DNA of 64,000 nucleotides, from contig NC_058189.1 of assembly GCF_907165205.1 (NCBI RefSeq), positions 51,920,270 through 51,984,269 of the forward strand. The letters run 5' to 3'. Positions 24,001 through 36,419 of this stretch are shown here, one piece after another; the first letter of the stretch is position 1, and each line of letters begins with the position of its first letter. Under the pieces are notes generated by a model that had not been told where the DNA came from, ran no database searches, and saw only the letters and a list, made by a program, of their open reading frames with translations. The stretch is from Coccinella septempunctata. Taxonomy: Eukaryota > Arthropoda > Insecta > Coleoptera > Coccinellidae. The position numbers were made by a program, and so were the translations under genes.

Positions 24001-26918
24001 AGGAACAATATAGTTGGCAGATGGAGTTCACGTGATGCCGAATGCCGATTAGATTGGTTCATTTCTTAGGAAATCAGCATGAAACCACAAGGAGATTTGA
24101 AGGATTATTTGCAGCAGGTTAGCTCAAGTGGTTTTACCTGCTTATAACAAGATCATTCAATCGGATCTATGATTCTTTAGTCCAATTAAACAGAACCTTC
24201 TGCTTTAATGAATGGTAACTTTACGTCTCAATGGAAAAAATATTATTTAGAACCCTTTTAGAACTGAATTGTTTGGCAGATTGGAATATTTCCCATAATG
24301 AAGGACAAAGCCACAAATTCCCATCCTCTCATTATACAGGCTATCCTAGAATTAGTGGTCAATGATAAACCATCGTATTCTACCATCAAAAATATTGAGG
24401 CAAGCACAAATAATTAGAAAAATATTTCTCAACGTGGCTTTTCAAGTACGATGGATTTTATTTATTTTCTCCTGAACTACCACAGCTAAAATCAAAAATT
24501 TTGTATATGGAGCTTTTTATTTAGGAGCTACAACTACGACTGCGAATATACAGTGAAAATTTCAATCATTTGTGTTCCAAACTAGGCGATACAAGAGTAA
24601 ATTTAACAAAACTATTTTTTTCGCAACTAAGTGTTTTCCAATTTGATTCCTTGACTCGTACGAATATTTTAACAGCTGTGCCACCCCTGTAAATGTACAA
24701 AATCACCTTCAGAATAACAAGCTTAATCTGTGACACTACACATCTGTGGATCTTTTAAACAGAGTCGTACTCAGCCAATGTTCCCAACTTTACAAATTTC
24801 ACAGATACGTTTTAATTCTTGAACATCAAATTACACGAAAACGCTGCATTATACGAGAAAATAAGAATATTTTTATTTGAAAAAATTTTCAAACATGAAT
24901 TAGTTAGCGTACAACTGTGTCAAGACTTGGTTCTTCTAATTTTTGGTATTTTTATGGTACGTCATAATGAAAAAACTGGAAGACGTGGGTGATACCTTGT
25001 GCTCGAAAAAGATTAATCAAATAAATGAAAAACTATATTCCGAAATTCATCTCATTCGATAAAACCGTTTATGAGAACTGAAATTAATTTTTTTGTATGG
25101 TTTTTCAACAGCCTGTATCTTTCAAACCTATCGAATTCGGAAAAAATGGTGAAGAAAAAAAAGTGTTTCTTCTGATCTCAAGAATATACCATTAAAATTT
25201 TTGTACGAGACAAAGACTGCCGTATAATGTCAAGTGACTTTCGAAGTCAAAATTGAAAATCTAATGACTCTATTCCACCCTGAATATCTTCTCCTGACAA
25301 AGAGATAAATAAATCTTCAAAAATCGAGCAAGAAAAAAGAGCTTACAAGATAGATAATACATAATTAATACTATCCCACAAATGAAAGTCATGACGGAAA
25401 ATAATTTAAAAATTCGTACGTTAAGTTAGTGCCACAAATATTCAAATATTTTTTTCGAAAAAATTGGTACAATTTGAGAGATTGGCAACTTCTATTGTAG
25501 TATTTCTTTCGTTGCTAACGCTGATGATGTGTAATTTTTTATAGTCAATTCTCAATGGTTCAAGCTATCACTTTGCTTCCATTAATTCCTTGTTCTGCTG
25601 GTGGCTCAACGGCTATTATTGGATGCCTAACATGTATTTATTACGTAAGTTCAAGAGACATTATATCGTTTTTCGTAATGAAAGAAGAAACCCGAGTTAG
25701 CTCGATGATTTAAAAAGAGGAAAAATAGGTAATGCAACACCATTTCAAAGAATGATGTATAATTATACCATCAAAAACATATGGCTTGGAAATATTTCTT
25801 TTCTCATAGTAATATTTAACCCTCGAATAATTATGTGATAACTAATTGGGTCAATTAACGATTGTTCAGATACAGTCCTCTCATTTTCTCACAGTAACTT
25901 TCAGCCCAAAAATTATAGGATCGATATCCTGTTAGTTTTGTTTCGATAATTTTTGAGTTCATTTTGACAACTTCGAGCGGTCGAGGTCTGCTGAATTCAA
26001 GATGAAATCAATGCATCATCATTCATTCATCTTTCCTAAATAATTTTTTTTTCTATGTCCAATAATGAGCTATAATATTTCAATACTATTTTCCACAGAA
26101 TCGAGATATTGAAGATATCGTTTATATGGTACTCCTATTGAGTTTAGTGGGCATGATCATGCTTGATTGTTGCCAGAGTGGACAGGATCTTGATGATGCT
26201 GTGAGTGAAACCTTTTTTATGCAAATGTCCTTCAGAAACACATATGTTAATATTCATAAAGTGCATTTTTATATTTTGTTGTGACCATTACAAATGTTTT
26301 GTGATAAATCTTCCATTTCCTGCTAGTACGTATATTGTTTCATTCGATTGCAGCCCATTAATCATTATTACAACAGTCGATAATTCACTACAGCCTTTTT
26401 AATTCCTCCATTTTGGAGATATTGAATAAATATAATTTTTCCATAGCTTTGGAAAAATTCAACTTCAACTTTCGCATCAAATCGAAAAAAGGACCGAAAA
26501 CATTTCTTAATTTTTGTTATTATTTTACAAAGGTTTTTTTCAAATCATTTTCATTTTGTTATTATGTCTATTATTACTCCTGTTTAGTAACCCCTAGTAC
26601 AATTTTTGTCAACTATTGCATGTCTAAGTTCGCAGAGTTCTCAACAAAATTGACGACAGTCGAATGGTATGAATGGAATGAAGTCAATAAGAAAATATTA
26701 TTGTTCATGTTGATGCGCAGTCAGAAAGAAGCTCAAATAAAAGTAGTCAATATATCCTTCAATCGAACACTTATTATTCAGGTGAGCTAACTCATAATCA
26801 GACCAGTCTAGTAAGTTTTATCGATTCCATCAATTTGTGACACCTCTTCAGATCTTCTATTTTTTAGATTATAAAATCAGCCTATCAAATAATGGTCGTT
26901 TTAAAAGGAAGAATATGA
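21017..26918 (+). CDS. Odorant receptor B (7tm_6 family), complete, seven coding exons
   Basis: Paralogue of the receptor at 12.4-18.1 kb. Exons are 21017-21056, 21176-21363, 23382-23875, 25545-25644, 26099-26200, 26629-26781 and 26868-26918. Borders are GT-AG throughout and phases are consistent, giving 375 residues. Exons 2-7 have exactly the same lengths as in receptor A. Family marks are TDPMDFVFRFHQ at the exon 1/2 junction, membrane-spanning exons 2-3 with ISIYLVLKYF, DCCQSGQDLDDA in exon 5, VEWYEWNEVNKKILL in exon 6 and the final IIKSAYQIMVVLK. The start ATG at 21017 has a good donor (GTATGT) 40 nt later. No stop or frameshift is seen, so the gene looks functional. Intron 2 contains a Tc1 copy with a nested MITE, intron 3 a foldback fragment. 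Expected site of action is the dendrite membrane of olfactory neurons, together with Orco. Confidence 0.9.
21705..22928 (+). pseudogene. Tc1 transposase, copy B, multiply broken
   Basis: Counterpart of the DD34E gene in copy A. The start codon is followed at once by TAA (ATGTAA). A one-base deletion near 21931 shifts the frame, the TAG at TGCCTCTAG is shared with copy A, and a one-base insertion near 22507 shifts it again just before the SPDLNP region. The coding sequence is then split by the MITE at 22609. Catalytic motifs FTDESRF and MDDNARPH remain readable. It cannot make a transposase. Confidence 0.9.
22609..22794. mobile_element. 186-bp MITE nested in Tc1 copy B (PIF/Harbinger-like)
   Basis: Inverted ends GGCCTGACGCAGACATGCAA and TTGCATGTCTGCGGCAGGCC are flanked by a TTA duplication (22606-22608 and 22795-22797). 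The other Tc1 copies show the empty site CTCTTAATGAC. A 3-bp TTA target is typical of PIF/Harbinger elements. The interior repeats CAACTTTTCAGTTGC-like blocks. No coding capacity. Confidence 0.9.
24652..25222. repeat. Partial copy of the P4 foldback family
   Basis: Shares long blocks in the same orientation with 35810-36417, including GCCACCCCTG, CTGTGACACTACACATCTGTGGA-like sequence and the AAAGACTG right tip. The left arm is shortened. It lies in intron 3 of odorant receptor B. Confidence 0.65.
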
Positions 26919-28026
26919 AACTCAAAATCCACATTTTTCACGTCGATATAACATGGTCACGAGTGTAAGGGAAAGTATTAATTGATGCAACTTATTGGAT
27001 TAAAATTATATTTGTTATGTTATTATCACATTGTATGAAAGTCACTGGAGTACAACCTATTCTACACAAATATTCATAAACAAATATCCGTATTTTATTG
27101 ATTTAGCTTGTATGTATGAATGATTGAAATCAACATTGATGTCCAGTGTTCATCCTGTCCATTACATATTGTGTTACACTTCTTAACATTTATTCCTCAT
27201 CTATATTATTGACTTGTTTTATATTAACATTTTATTGCGATGATATTTACATTTGTTCAACATGTAATGTGATTCTTTGTGGAAGTTCGCGTATAATATC
27301 CTGAAGCGAATGGATGTAACAACATTTCATAAAGGTACTGTTTTCTTCGGGTGATTCTACAATTCTTATATTCTCTCCAAAAAATATTCTTCCGTTAGTC
27401 AGAACTGAGGATGATATCTATCAGTTCATGAATTAACGTAAATTGTCATCACAAATTAAAGACACTTCGTATTCAAGAAATATTAGACTTACATCGTGTA
27501 CAGGAAAGTTTAGACCAAAGAACTTTGATGGAAAGAACCGATTTATTCGTCTTCGCAGAATTTTCAACTGAAGATTTCAAGAATATTTTCGACTGAATAA
27601 AATTCAAATTTGAGCGACGATTATTAAGATGAGCCATATTTCTCCGATATTGATTGGAAGTTCCCTGGCTTCAAGAAGATGAAGGTTTTGACGTCGGAAG
27701 ACAATAGTTTTTCTCAATCTAAGCCTATGATAGAATACGAGAATTCGGATTTCGATTTGGAAATGTAGAAATAGATGTTCATGTTGTCTGACAATAATTT
27801 TCGGTTTCTCAATGAAATGAATCATTCATAGGCATATGAGAATGTGGTAGTTTCTCAGATTCCCAATCGAATTTGGCAACAGATTTTGAGCATTTTATAC
27901 AACATATATAACAATACGAGCATACAATCTTGAAAATAGGTGCAAATATGTCATGAGAATTGTTTTCATAGGTACTAACCATATGGGTTCTTTGAGAGAT
28001 TCAAATGAATAATTACGTAATTAGTA
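26919..28026. other. 3' flank of odorant receptor B
   Basis: AT-rich. A short plus-strand open stretch near 27630-27768 starts DEPYFSDIDWKFPG and ends at a TAG. It has a coding-like composition but no recognised domain, so it is not called a gene. Confidence 0.35.
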
Positions 28027-29824
28027 CAGGGTGATTTATATCCAATGGCCCATCGGGCAGGAAATAATAAGGAACCTACCATATTAAAAGTCAGAAATGG
28101 GCACTAGAATATTTCTCATTCTTACTAGTTTCTAAAATACTGATTGTATACATAGAAGAGTCTCAACTTTTTGATCAATCTTGATGATAATTTGCAAACC
28201 TCTGTTTTCTTTGATACCCTCAAAAGCTCACAAAAAAGAAAATCAATTGATTAACAGTACCGTACAAGATCATAAATTCTTTAGTTCCAAAGCATCATTC
28301 AGTACATGAAAAAAGTATTCTCATTTGTGTGGAAGTATAAAATAGTTGATGAAAAATCGGGATATTTTGTTCTTCCATCTGGCTTTACTCTATACAAAAA
28401 ATATGTATATGCTATTCGAATTGATCAACTATTTCTATGGCGTTTCTTCTTCCGGAAACTGAGAATAATATTTTTTTTTTCAAGAACAAAAAGATGTTTT
28501 GGCAACCATACAGGCGTAAAAATCTCATGATTTCAAAATAGACAATATGTTTGAGAAATATCATCAAAATCTATTAGTTGGGGAGCCGAAGAGGGAAATT
28601 TGGGATCTACTCGAGCGTGTCAGATTAATATAAGGGGACATACCTTGGACCCTGAGAGTACCTCTACCAAAAATTAGACCTGTATATAGGGGGAATTGTC
28701 TAGAACGGCCTGTCAGAATAGTAAAAAAAACGATCATTGTACATACTCGAGCGTGTCAGATTAAGATATATGTGGTTAATTACATGTTGAAAAGTATATA
28801 TTCTCTCAATCTGAGAATTTAAGAGTGTAGAAAATGTGTGGAAGGGCGCCAAAGTTGCAAAAAAAAACATCACGTGTACATTCTCGAGCGCGTTGGCGTT
28901 TTTTCTTATTTTAAAGCTAATGATTCAAGAATAACGGAAAAAATATAATCTGACAGTTTAAGCAAGCCGAAACCATAAAAATTGGCCATAAAGGTCACAA
29001 AAATCAATTTTTTTGAATTATCTCATTCCCTGGGCTTCAAAAATCTTTTTCGCATTCATTATAAAAGTTGTAGAGCATAACATTTTCTACAAACTTCGTC
29101 CCAAGCAATTTTTTCCACGTTCAAACGTTTTTGAGATATATGGCGATTAATGCGAGGAGTTTAGCGATATATGCTGAAGCGAAAATTCACTCGTTGGAAT
29201 ATAGTAAATCTGACACGCTCGAGTATGTACAAATAACGATTTTTTTTACATTTTCAAAGGACCGCTGTGACCTTGCGTCACGTCCAAATCGTCAGTATCT
29301 TGAAAAGTAGCTTCTTTTGGGTCCAATTAACATATCCTCCAAAAATCTGACACTCTGGAAAAGAAGTTTTTTTTTACCAATTTCAACTCTTCCGTACGGC
29401 CTGTCCCACCACGCAAACTGTCAGATAAGCATGAATTCATTATCAAACACACTTAGGGCATATACAGTATCTTAATCTGACAGGCTCGAGTATGTACACC
29501 TGACGATTTTTTTTTTACTTCTTTGAGACCCTGCAGACGCTTTCTCCACAGCTGAAAGTGCATACATCATAGAACCTTCTTTTCTTTCTACCATCTAATC
29601 TTCAAAATCCACTAGGTCTCCACGACGCTCGAGTAAATTCCGATTTAGCATCGTCGGCTCCCCAACTATATTGAACAGCTCAGAACTTACAGGGATTTGA
29701 TTTTCAGGAAATACCCAATATCTCAAAAACTAGTCGGCATAAGAGAAAGACATGTTTGAGTGTCCATTTCTTACTTCTCATGTGGTACTTTATCACTCCC
29801 TACCTACCTACAGAAATCACCCTG
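28027..29824. repeat. TA-CAGGGTG element P6, split by an R element
   Basis: Flanked by TA (28025-28026 and 29825-29826). Inverted ends start CAGGGTGATTTATATCC and, reversed, CAGGGTGATTTCTGTAGG, and correspond over about 140 bp through TCAGAAATGGGCACT-like sequence. A complete R element (28575-29668) is inserted in its right part. Once that is removed, the host element is about 0.7 kb. Confidence 0.7.
28575..29668. mobile_element. R element copy 3, full length
   Basis: Ends are TAGTTGGGGAGCCGA and its near-exact inverse TCGGCTCCCCAACTA, with TAT on both sides as a possible target duplication. The CTCGAGCGTGTCAGATT motif is forward at 28610, 28746 and (diverged) 28883, and reversed at 29218, about 29350, 29485 and 29628. 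No coding sequence. It is nested in P6 and is therefore younger than it. Confidence 0.8.
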
Positions 29825-29826
29825 TA

Positions 29827-31551
29827 ATTTCTCTTTATTTTTCTCAGTGAAAATAAATTCATAGTACAATTTGACTCAGTCAACATTACACGACACACTT
29901 CACAAGAATACAATGGGGTATTTTCCTAAATTTCAAAATATATGTCATAAAAATCCTTATAACTCAAATATCTCGAAATATATTTTTTTCGAATTTTAAT
30001 ATATTGCATTTTGTCTATTCGATTACGAAAACTCTGATTTCAGAAGTGCTCTTGTGAACATTCTACGTCATTTTTACAATCCGGCAACGCCCATTTGTGT
30101 CAGTAATGGTCATGAAAGTTTTCTGATCACCATAGATGTAATAAATATCAAGTTTGATGATCACATTATTCACATTTGACACAAAATGTCATCAGTTTTA
30201 AGAAGGTAAAGACACAGATTACAGAAACAATTTTTGTAATCTGTGGATATCTTCTTGATCGGTTCCAGTGTTGTTGTCGAATTAACAAAAATTACTATAT
30301 TTAAATAAAGGCATTCTACGTCACAAGCTTTCACATAGTCGAAGTTTCGAAGGGTGTATTTCTGAAATGTCTGAATTTTGAAGCGAATCTTTTACGTGTT
30401 GAATAACAAGTAGAAAAGGCTTTCCATAAATAATCTCAAATTCGGTTTTGGAGTTTTAGGAAACTTGCCCATTGTGGAAATATTTGCGTCAGTGATTCCA
30501 TTCTCCCACTTTTAATTGATGGAAGGTTTTTGATATTCATCATGAAATTTAAACATGAAATGCGGATGAATTATATTTAAGCTATGCTAATTTACCTGAG
30601 GATACATGCTGGTGTGTATGAAAATGGAGATTAGGGTTATCGTGAGCTGAATAAATTCCTTTATTCATTTGAAACTCCCCCTTGCAAATTCAGAATAAAT
30701 CAAATAAATTCCTGAAAGTTTTGTTTAGTCAATCGCATCCAACTTCGTATGATTTTCTTTTCCTAATACTGGTGGGTGAAAACATCAACAATAACAGCAA
30801 CAATATTATTCAGCAACAACAATATGAAAACTCAGAAAATAATACCAACCCCTTCAACTCAGAAAATTATTAACCTTATGGAAAGGATGGAGATATACTA
30901 CGGTATATTTTATTCTTGGCGTATAAGTGGTTAGTAAAATTTTCTGCTTTCTCGCTTATAATCTATCGAGTCAACAAATGTGATGTGATATTCTTAAAAA
31001 ATTATGGAAATAATGATTGAGCAATTAGCAGCAATACAAATTCAAATTAATCTCATTTATTCTCAATCCAGAAGACATAAAAATATTTCTTACATCGAAG
31101 ACATGAGTGTAAAGAAAAAAAAGATTGAACTGATACGAAGGTTGCTATTTATGTACTGAGAACTGGCAACACTGGTATTGCCAGCTGAAATCTGCCACTA
31201 CCATCTTGAACTTCATCATTCTTCATATTATACGTACGCAGAACCTAGAGATATATAAACGATGCGCAATAGGAGATCAGAAATACTAACACAAAATTAG
31301 GAGATGCCTCACAAGTAAAATAAATTAATATGCATCCATCAACTCGTGTGAAAGTATTTTCAACACCAATGATTTCTTCATTAGATGAACAATGTTTCTG
31401 CATGATAGATGAAGTTATTTTAAATCATTCTCCAGAAGATTGGCCATAGAAGAATATATTGGAAATCACACTAACGTCTTCGAAAATGGTTGAAGAAAAG
31501 CTTTCGCATTGTTGAAGAAATGCCCTGAGTAAATTATTCTACCTTCTTATA
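29827..31551. other. Intergenic stretch with one hairpin
   Basis: AT-rich. Contains a perfect 11-bp hairpin at 30213-30245 (CACAGATTACA and its complement, 11-base loop) and a short AAC/CAA-rich run near 30780-30860. No gene recognised. Confidence 0.4.
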
Positions 31552-32479
31552 CAGGGTGGTCCAGATCGTGACCAAGAAATTTCAACCACGTATTCTACAT
31601 AAAAAAAAAGCCCTAGTTTGTCATATATACATATGTCGAGAAATGTTTCCTCTCCGAGATACGGGGTGTTAAAATTATAGAAAAAAAAAAGTTTTTTATT
31701 AATAACTCTAGCACTGCTTGAAATATTTTTATGAAATTTGAGAAATAGGTTTTGAGCGTCAAGGAGCACTTTTTGCATCATATCATTTCTTTTTTATTGT
31801 ACCAGTGGCGTTCGTACTGCAGCGAGACTGAATATTTTCAGATAAAAAAATGATACGCCACTGGTTTTTCCGACAATAAAAATCACTATTCAAATCCTTA
31901 TTTAATTTGGAGCAAATTCGGTCTTTTGACTTTTTGCTGTACGAGGCACCGTTTCCGGTTAAAAAAATGAAACACATTCTCAGGCATGAAAGAGGTACAT
32001 AATAATAAAGACTTTTTTTGCTATATCAAATTTTGGCGATTTCTTCATGCCTGAGAATGTGTTTTATTTTTAACCGGAAACGGTGCCTCGTACAGCAAAA
32101 AGTCAAGAGACCGAATTTGCTCCAAATTAAATAAGGATTTGCATAGTGATTTTTATTGTCGGAAGAACCAGTGGCGTATCATTTTTTTATCTGAAAATAT
32201 TCAGTCTCGTTGCAGTACGGACGCCACTGGTAGAATAAAAAGAAATTATATTATGCAAAAAGTGCTCCTTGATGCTCAAAACCTATTTCTCAAATTTCAT
32301 AAAAATATTTCAAGCAGTGTGAGAGTTATTAATAAAAAACATTTTTTTTTCTATAATTTTAACACCCCGTATCTCGGATAGGAAACATTTCTCGACATAT
32401 GTTTATATAACAAACTAGGGCTTATTTTTGATGTAAAATACGTGGTTAAAATTTCTTGGTTACGATCTGGACCACCCTG
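31552..32479. repeat. Near-perfect foldback element P3
   Basis: Flanked by TA (31550-31551 and 32480-32481). The tips are CAGGGTGGTCCAGATCG and, reversed, CAGGGTGGTCCAGATCG. Arms of about 440 bp match closely throughout, with only a few differences, and meet around a spacer of about 50 bp (31990-32040). The arms' similarity makes this the youngest or best conserved palindrome here. The two frames of 80 codons at its ends are the same sequence on opposite strands. Confidence 0.88.
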
Positions 32480-32481
32480 TA

Positions 32482-35400
32482 TAAAGATTAAAAAGTATTA
32501 ATAAATTTAGGCGCATTCGCCAGTTTGCTACGTTATCTCCATTTTTATTCTTATTGATTATTTATCAATTTTGGGAATTAAGAGGTAATTGGACGCTGTA
32601 AAATTATTTTCAGTGTTCCTTGCACGGGATATGTATGCAATCGAATTGCAGTCGATTTTTATTTTAGTTGCCTGCAGTTTCATGCAATAAACCCCCCTTA
32701 GCATGCTTTGGAGCTGTTCCGGAGTTCAATTAATGGAAATGGAAATTTTACTGCTACAGGTGAAGATATTACAGTCGTTGAAATAACGTCTCTCAACTGA
32801 ACATTCAATGCTAGTTTTGGAAGGAAGGTGGTCAATTTAAGTTTCTAGGCATTTTCTTTTTAAGTCAAAAGCACAAATACAGCTTCTTTGCTATTTTGTA
32901 GAAAAATACTAGAACAGCATGATGAGATATGAAAATACGTATGAATTACATGCAGTTGACCTATTCTAGCATTTTCCACAGAATAGTAAACACAATTTTG
33001 TGTTCAACTTTTGACCCACCATCTGTTACAGTGTTAAGTATACCTATCATCTTTCTATTAGTTGAATTCCTGTATGAGTGGGTTCTTTCAGATATTGTTT
33101 CACAAGACATGAAGTAAATGCACTAATGAAGAACCCACAATCCATTCCAGATGTTTCAATACAGTATATTGTGTCGTTTGCAATACTTGTTGAGCATTTC
33201 TTTATCACTTCTACTTGAACAGTTTATAATTTACATTTTATGCGTCGATTTTATGATTATGGATCAACTTGATGGACTAATTAACGAACGTTCAGAAACT
33301 AGTCGAGTAAGTTATGGAATTTAGCAGTTCGTTGACGAATGGAATTTTTATGCGACACTATTTCCAGAATTTTGGGGAAAAAATTGAAAATCAGATACGA
33401 TCCTTTTTCAATTGATTCATTGGTTCATAAGAACAAAATTCCGAAATACAATCCTTCCTCAGTTCAAACAGAAGTTCATACACATTGCTCACTCAGTTTT
33501 TCAGGATCAGGAGACAACTAGAAAAAATACATCACATCTGTTGTTCTGACTCACTTAACCTATGTTCTCTCTAAAATTACATGTTTATCTCGTCTTAATC
33601 TCTTCTTGAGTTTAACTTTAGTGATACCTGTGGTGATGATGAAAATATGACCTTATAATTCATATATGTTATAATATATAATTTACTTCAGTTCATTTCA
33701 CTACCCACGTATTCTAATTATAACAATGCACCACAATCATAAGTTTATGTTGACACGTAATGGCAGATTTTTATATATGATACGATGATACGGGTCGAAT
33801 TTTGGTGTTACTGATGTAGAATTCTTCTGATCACAGCACCGTTTCCATCTCTGCTATTTCTGTCCTTTGTCTGGAAAACACAATTAGTTGATAGTAAAAA
33901 AAACGTTATTGAGAGTTCCGAAGATTTTTGGATTCATTTTATATTTTATATAAATCTGAAAAAATCCTGTTTCTAGATTCACCCTGTATAAGTGAATGAC
34001 GAATCTTTGGAACAAAACGATGACTCAATCTCTATATGAATCATGGATATTGGAAAATATTTTCAACTAGTACAACCCTGAAGTAGCTGTACATCAGGGA
34101 AACGTTTCTAAAAATTTCCTTACATCAAAGCACATCCAACGAATAGGAGAAATTATAAATTTTCCAAGTACCTACATTTCTAGCCCCCTAAGAAACATAA
34201 AGATATTTTTTTTTTCTATGAAATTACACCTTGAGTCATAACATTCTCTCGAAAATTAAAATTTCCAATTTCAGTACAATATTTTTTTTTGAATGAACGA
34301 TATTTTACGTGTTGTTTAGAGAAATCAAAAGTTACTCGTTCAGCATCTTAGAAGATTTTATAGAGGTCGTTCTTTTTTTTTAATTGGTTGAATCATATAA
34401 ATGTCAATGTCAATCTTTCGAAGGTTTAACTTAAGATTATGCTTCCATCAAACAACAGGAGTTTCTACAAGGACCTACAAAATCTTAATTTAGATTCTTA
34501 CCCGAATACATCCGAACAACTTCCTCTTTCTTTATTCAATCCTCTCAATCTCGCTCTTGCTTGCTCCCCAGAAACGATTACGCTGCAAGAATAAGAATAT
34601 ATTATTTCTCAACAATTTCATTCACCAATTCAATGAATTACTATACTTGTGCATATTTCTTGTCTATGCTTCTTCTATATACATGGTTCTCATTGTTATT
34701 TTCTGCTCTTGAGTTTTGTTGGAGAGTAATAATGATGAATTTGAAACTGTTTACCAGAAAAAAGTAAAATACTTAGTACATCCTAAATACTTAGTTTTTG
34801 AAATTTTATATTTGTTTACAAAAGTTCGAAAAAATGATTTCATGAAAAATGAAGAGAATAAAATTCTATGAATTTTATGAAAAAAATAATATCCAGATTT
34901 TTCGAATATGTATGGAAAATATCGATTGAAAATGAAATGAACAACGTTCTAGGAAATAATTTTTCATTGCTGTTGCACATTCAGATGAGAAGTGTTTATT
35001 TCCGTTTGAACTAGTGTTGTTCTTGCGAGTTGATAAGACGGATTGTAAAATACATTAAAAAAATTGGAATTGGCTAAGTTTTGAAGCTGAGTGTTGTTTT
35101 GATAATCAATATCGCATGCGCTTTTCATGCAGAAAGCAAAACTAGGAATATTTTTTCGAACTTGCTTAACTTTTTGCATATCTACCTGATGAATCTAGTA
35201 ATAAATAATTTGTTTCGGTTTCGAATTTTTTTATGTAATTGTCATGAATCAATAAAAAGATTGTTTCTCTTTTTCTAAAGTTATATTAATCCTACTATAT
35301 TCACGATATTTGATTATGTATTTGCTTCTAATTCAGAAACATCTTTGAAATAAAAAGATCATTTTTGAATGATGAAAAGAGGATTGAATTAAAAAATATG

Positions 35401-35697
35401 TGAAACAAAGGGCAAGAAAAATTCAAAAGACATATTTTGATATTTTGGGATTAGGAATTCGTATTATCATCTTCTGAATGCTTTTCCTTATCCAGCATCC
35501 TATTTTTCAGCCTCTCATGTAGCCTTGAATTTATAGTTGGCTAACAATTTCTTTTTCAAAGTCATTCTTCTAGAAAACTTTTTTCTATTTTCGCGCGATG
35601 AGCTTAGTGCAGGAAGAAATCTTATCTGCACTTTCCAAAAGGCAGCACCTCTGATTTCATAATTTAGCAGGGATCTCTCCTCTAGTCCAGGAGTATA
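32482..35697. other. Intergenic stretch with a possible chemoreceptor relic
   Basis: Mostly AT-rich DNA without features, apart from the exon-like sequence at 33223-33306. No repeat family seen elsewhere in the window was recognised. Confidence 0.35.
33223..33306 (+). pseudogene. Possible odorant-receptor-like exon (relic)
   Basis: An 84-nt open segment between an acceptor (TTGAACAG) and a donor (CGA/GTAAGT) encodes FIIYILCVDFMIMDQLDG followed by LINERSETSR. Position and pattern (a hydrophobic run, then a polar D/E/S stretch directly before a donor) resemble exon 5 of the two receptors upstream. A following TTTAGCAG acceptor at about 33325 opens FVDEWNFY, loosely like the next receptor exon, but then hits a stop. 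I infer a decayed third receptor; a different membrane protein or chance is possible. Confidence 0.25.
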
Positions 35698-36417
35698 CAG
35701 GGTGAGTTTTTGACTCCCACAAATATTTCAACAGGAGAGTCTTGAGGTCAAAAGAAAAATTTTTTTCTATACCATTTTTCCTGATTCGGCCCTGACAAAA
35801 AGATATAGCCATTTTAAATTTTCATAATGAGCTATGCCACCCCTGGAGAAACAAAATTCCCTTCAGAATAATAAGATAAATCTATGACACTACACATCTG
35901 TGGAATTTTCAAATAGAGTTGCATTCAGCCAAAGTACCCAATTTTTCGAATATCACAGATATTTTTTATTTTCGAACATTAAATTACTGGAAAATGGCGT
36001 ATTATACGAGAAAATATAAAGAATACTTTCATTTTACAAAACGTTCAAATATTCATTGGACAGCGTCCAACTTAGTTTAAAGATTTGGGTTCTTTGAATT
36101 TTTGGTATTTTTATGGTATGTAATAGTCACGAATAGGCACTCCAAGAAGAAGAAGAATAGTCATAATGGGAAAACTAGACGTGGATGATATCTTGTGTAC
36201 GAAAAAGATTCATCCAATAAATGAAAAATTATAATCCGAACTTCATTTAATCCGTTTACCGTTTGTGATATAGAACTAAAAATATTTTTTTATGGTTTTT
36301 CAACAGCCTATATCTTTTAAACCGAGTCGATTCGAAAAAAATGGCGAAGAAAAAAGTGATTCTTTTGACCCAATAATCTACTGTTAAAATATTTGTACGA
36401 GTCAAAGACTGACTCTG
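35698..36417. repeat. Foldback element P4
   Basis: Flanked by TA (35696-35697 and 36418-36419). The left arm starts CAGGGTGAGTTTTTGACTCC; the right arm reversed starts CAGAGTCAGTCTTTGACTCG. Inner blocks also pair, for example TATACCATTTTTCCTGATTC on the left with the reverse of CGATTCGAAAAAAATGGCG on the right. A related partial copy lies at 24652. Confidence 0.72.
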
Positions 36418-36419
36418 TA

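Noticed and set aside
27604..27825. Short coding-like stretch (DEPYFSDIDWKFPG...) downstream of receptor B
   Set aside because: Only about 46 codons, no recognised domain and no clear splice partners. Worth a translated search but not callable.
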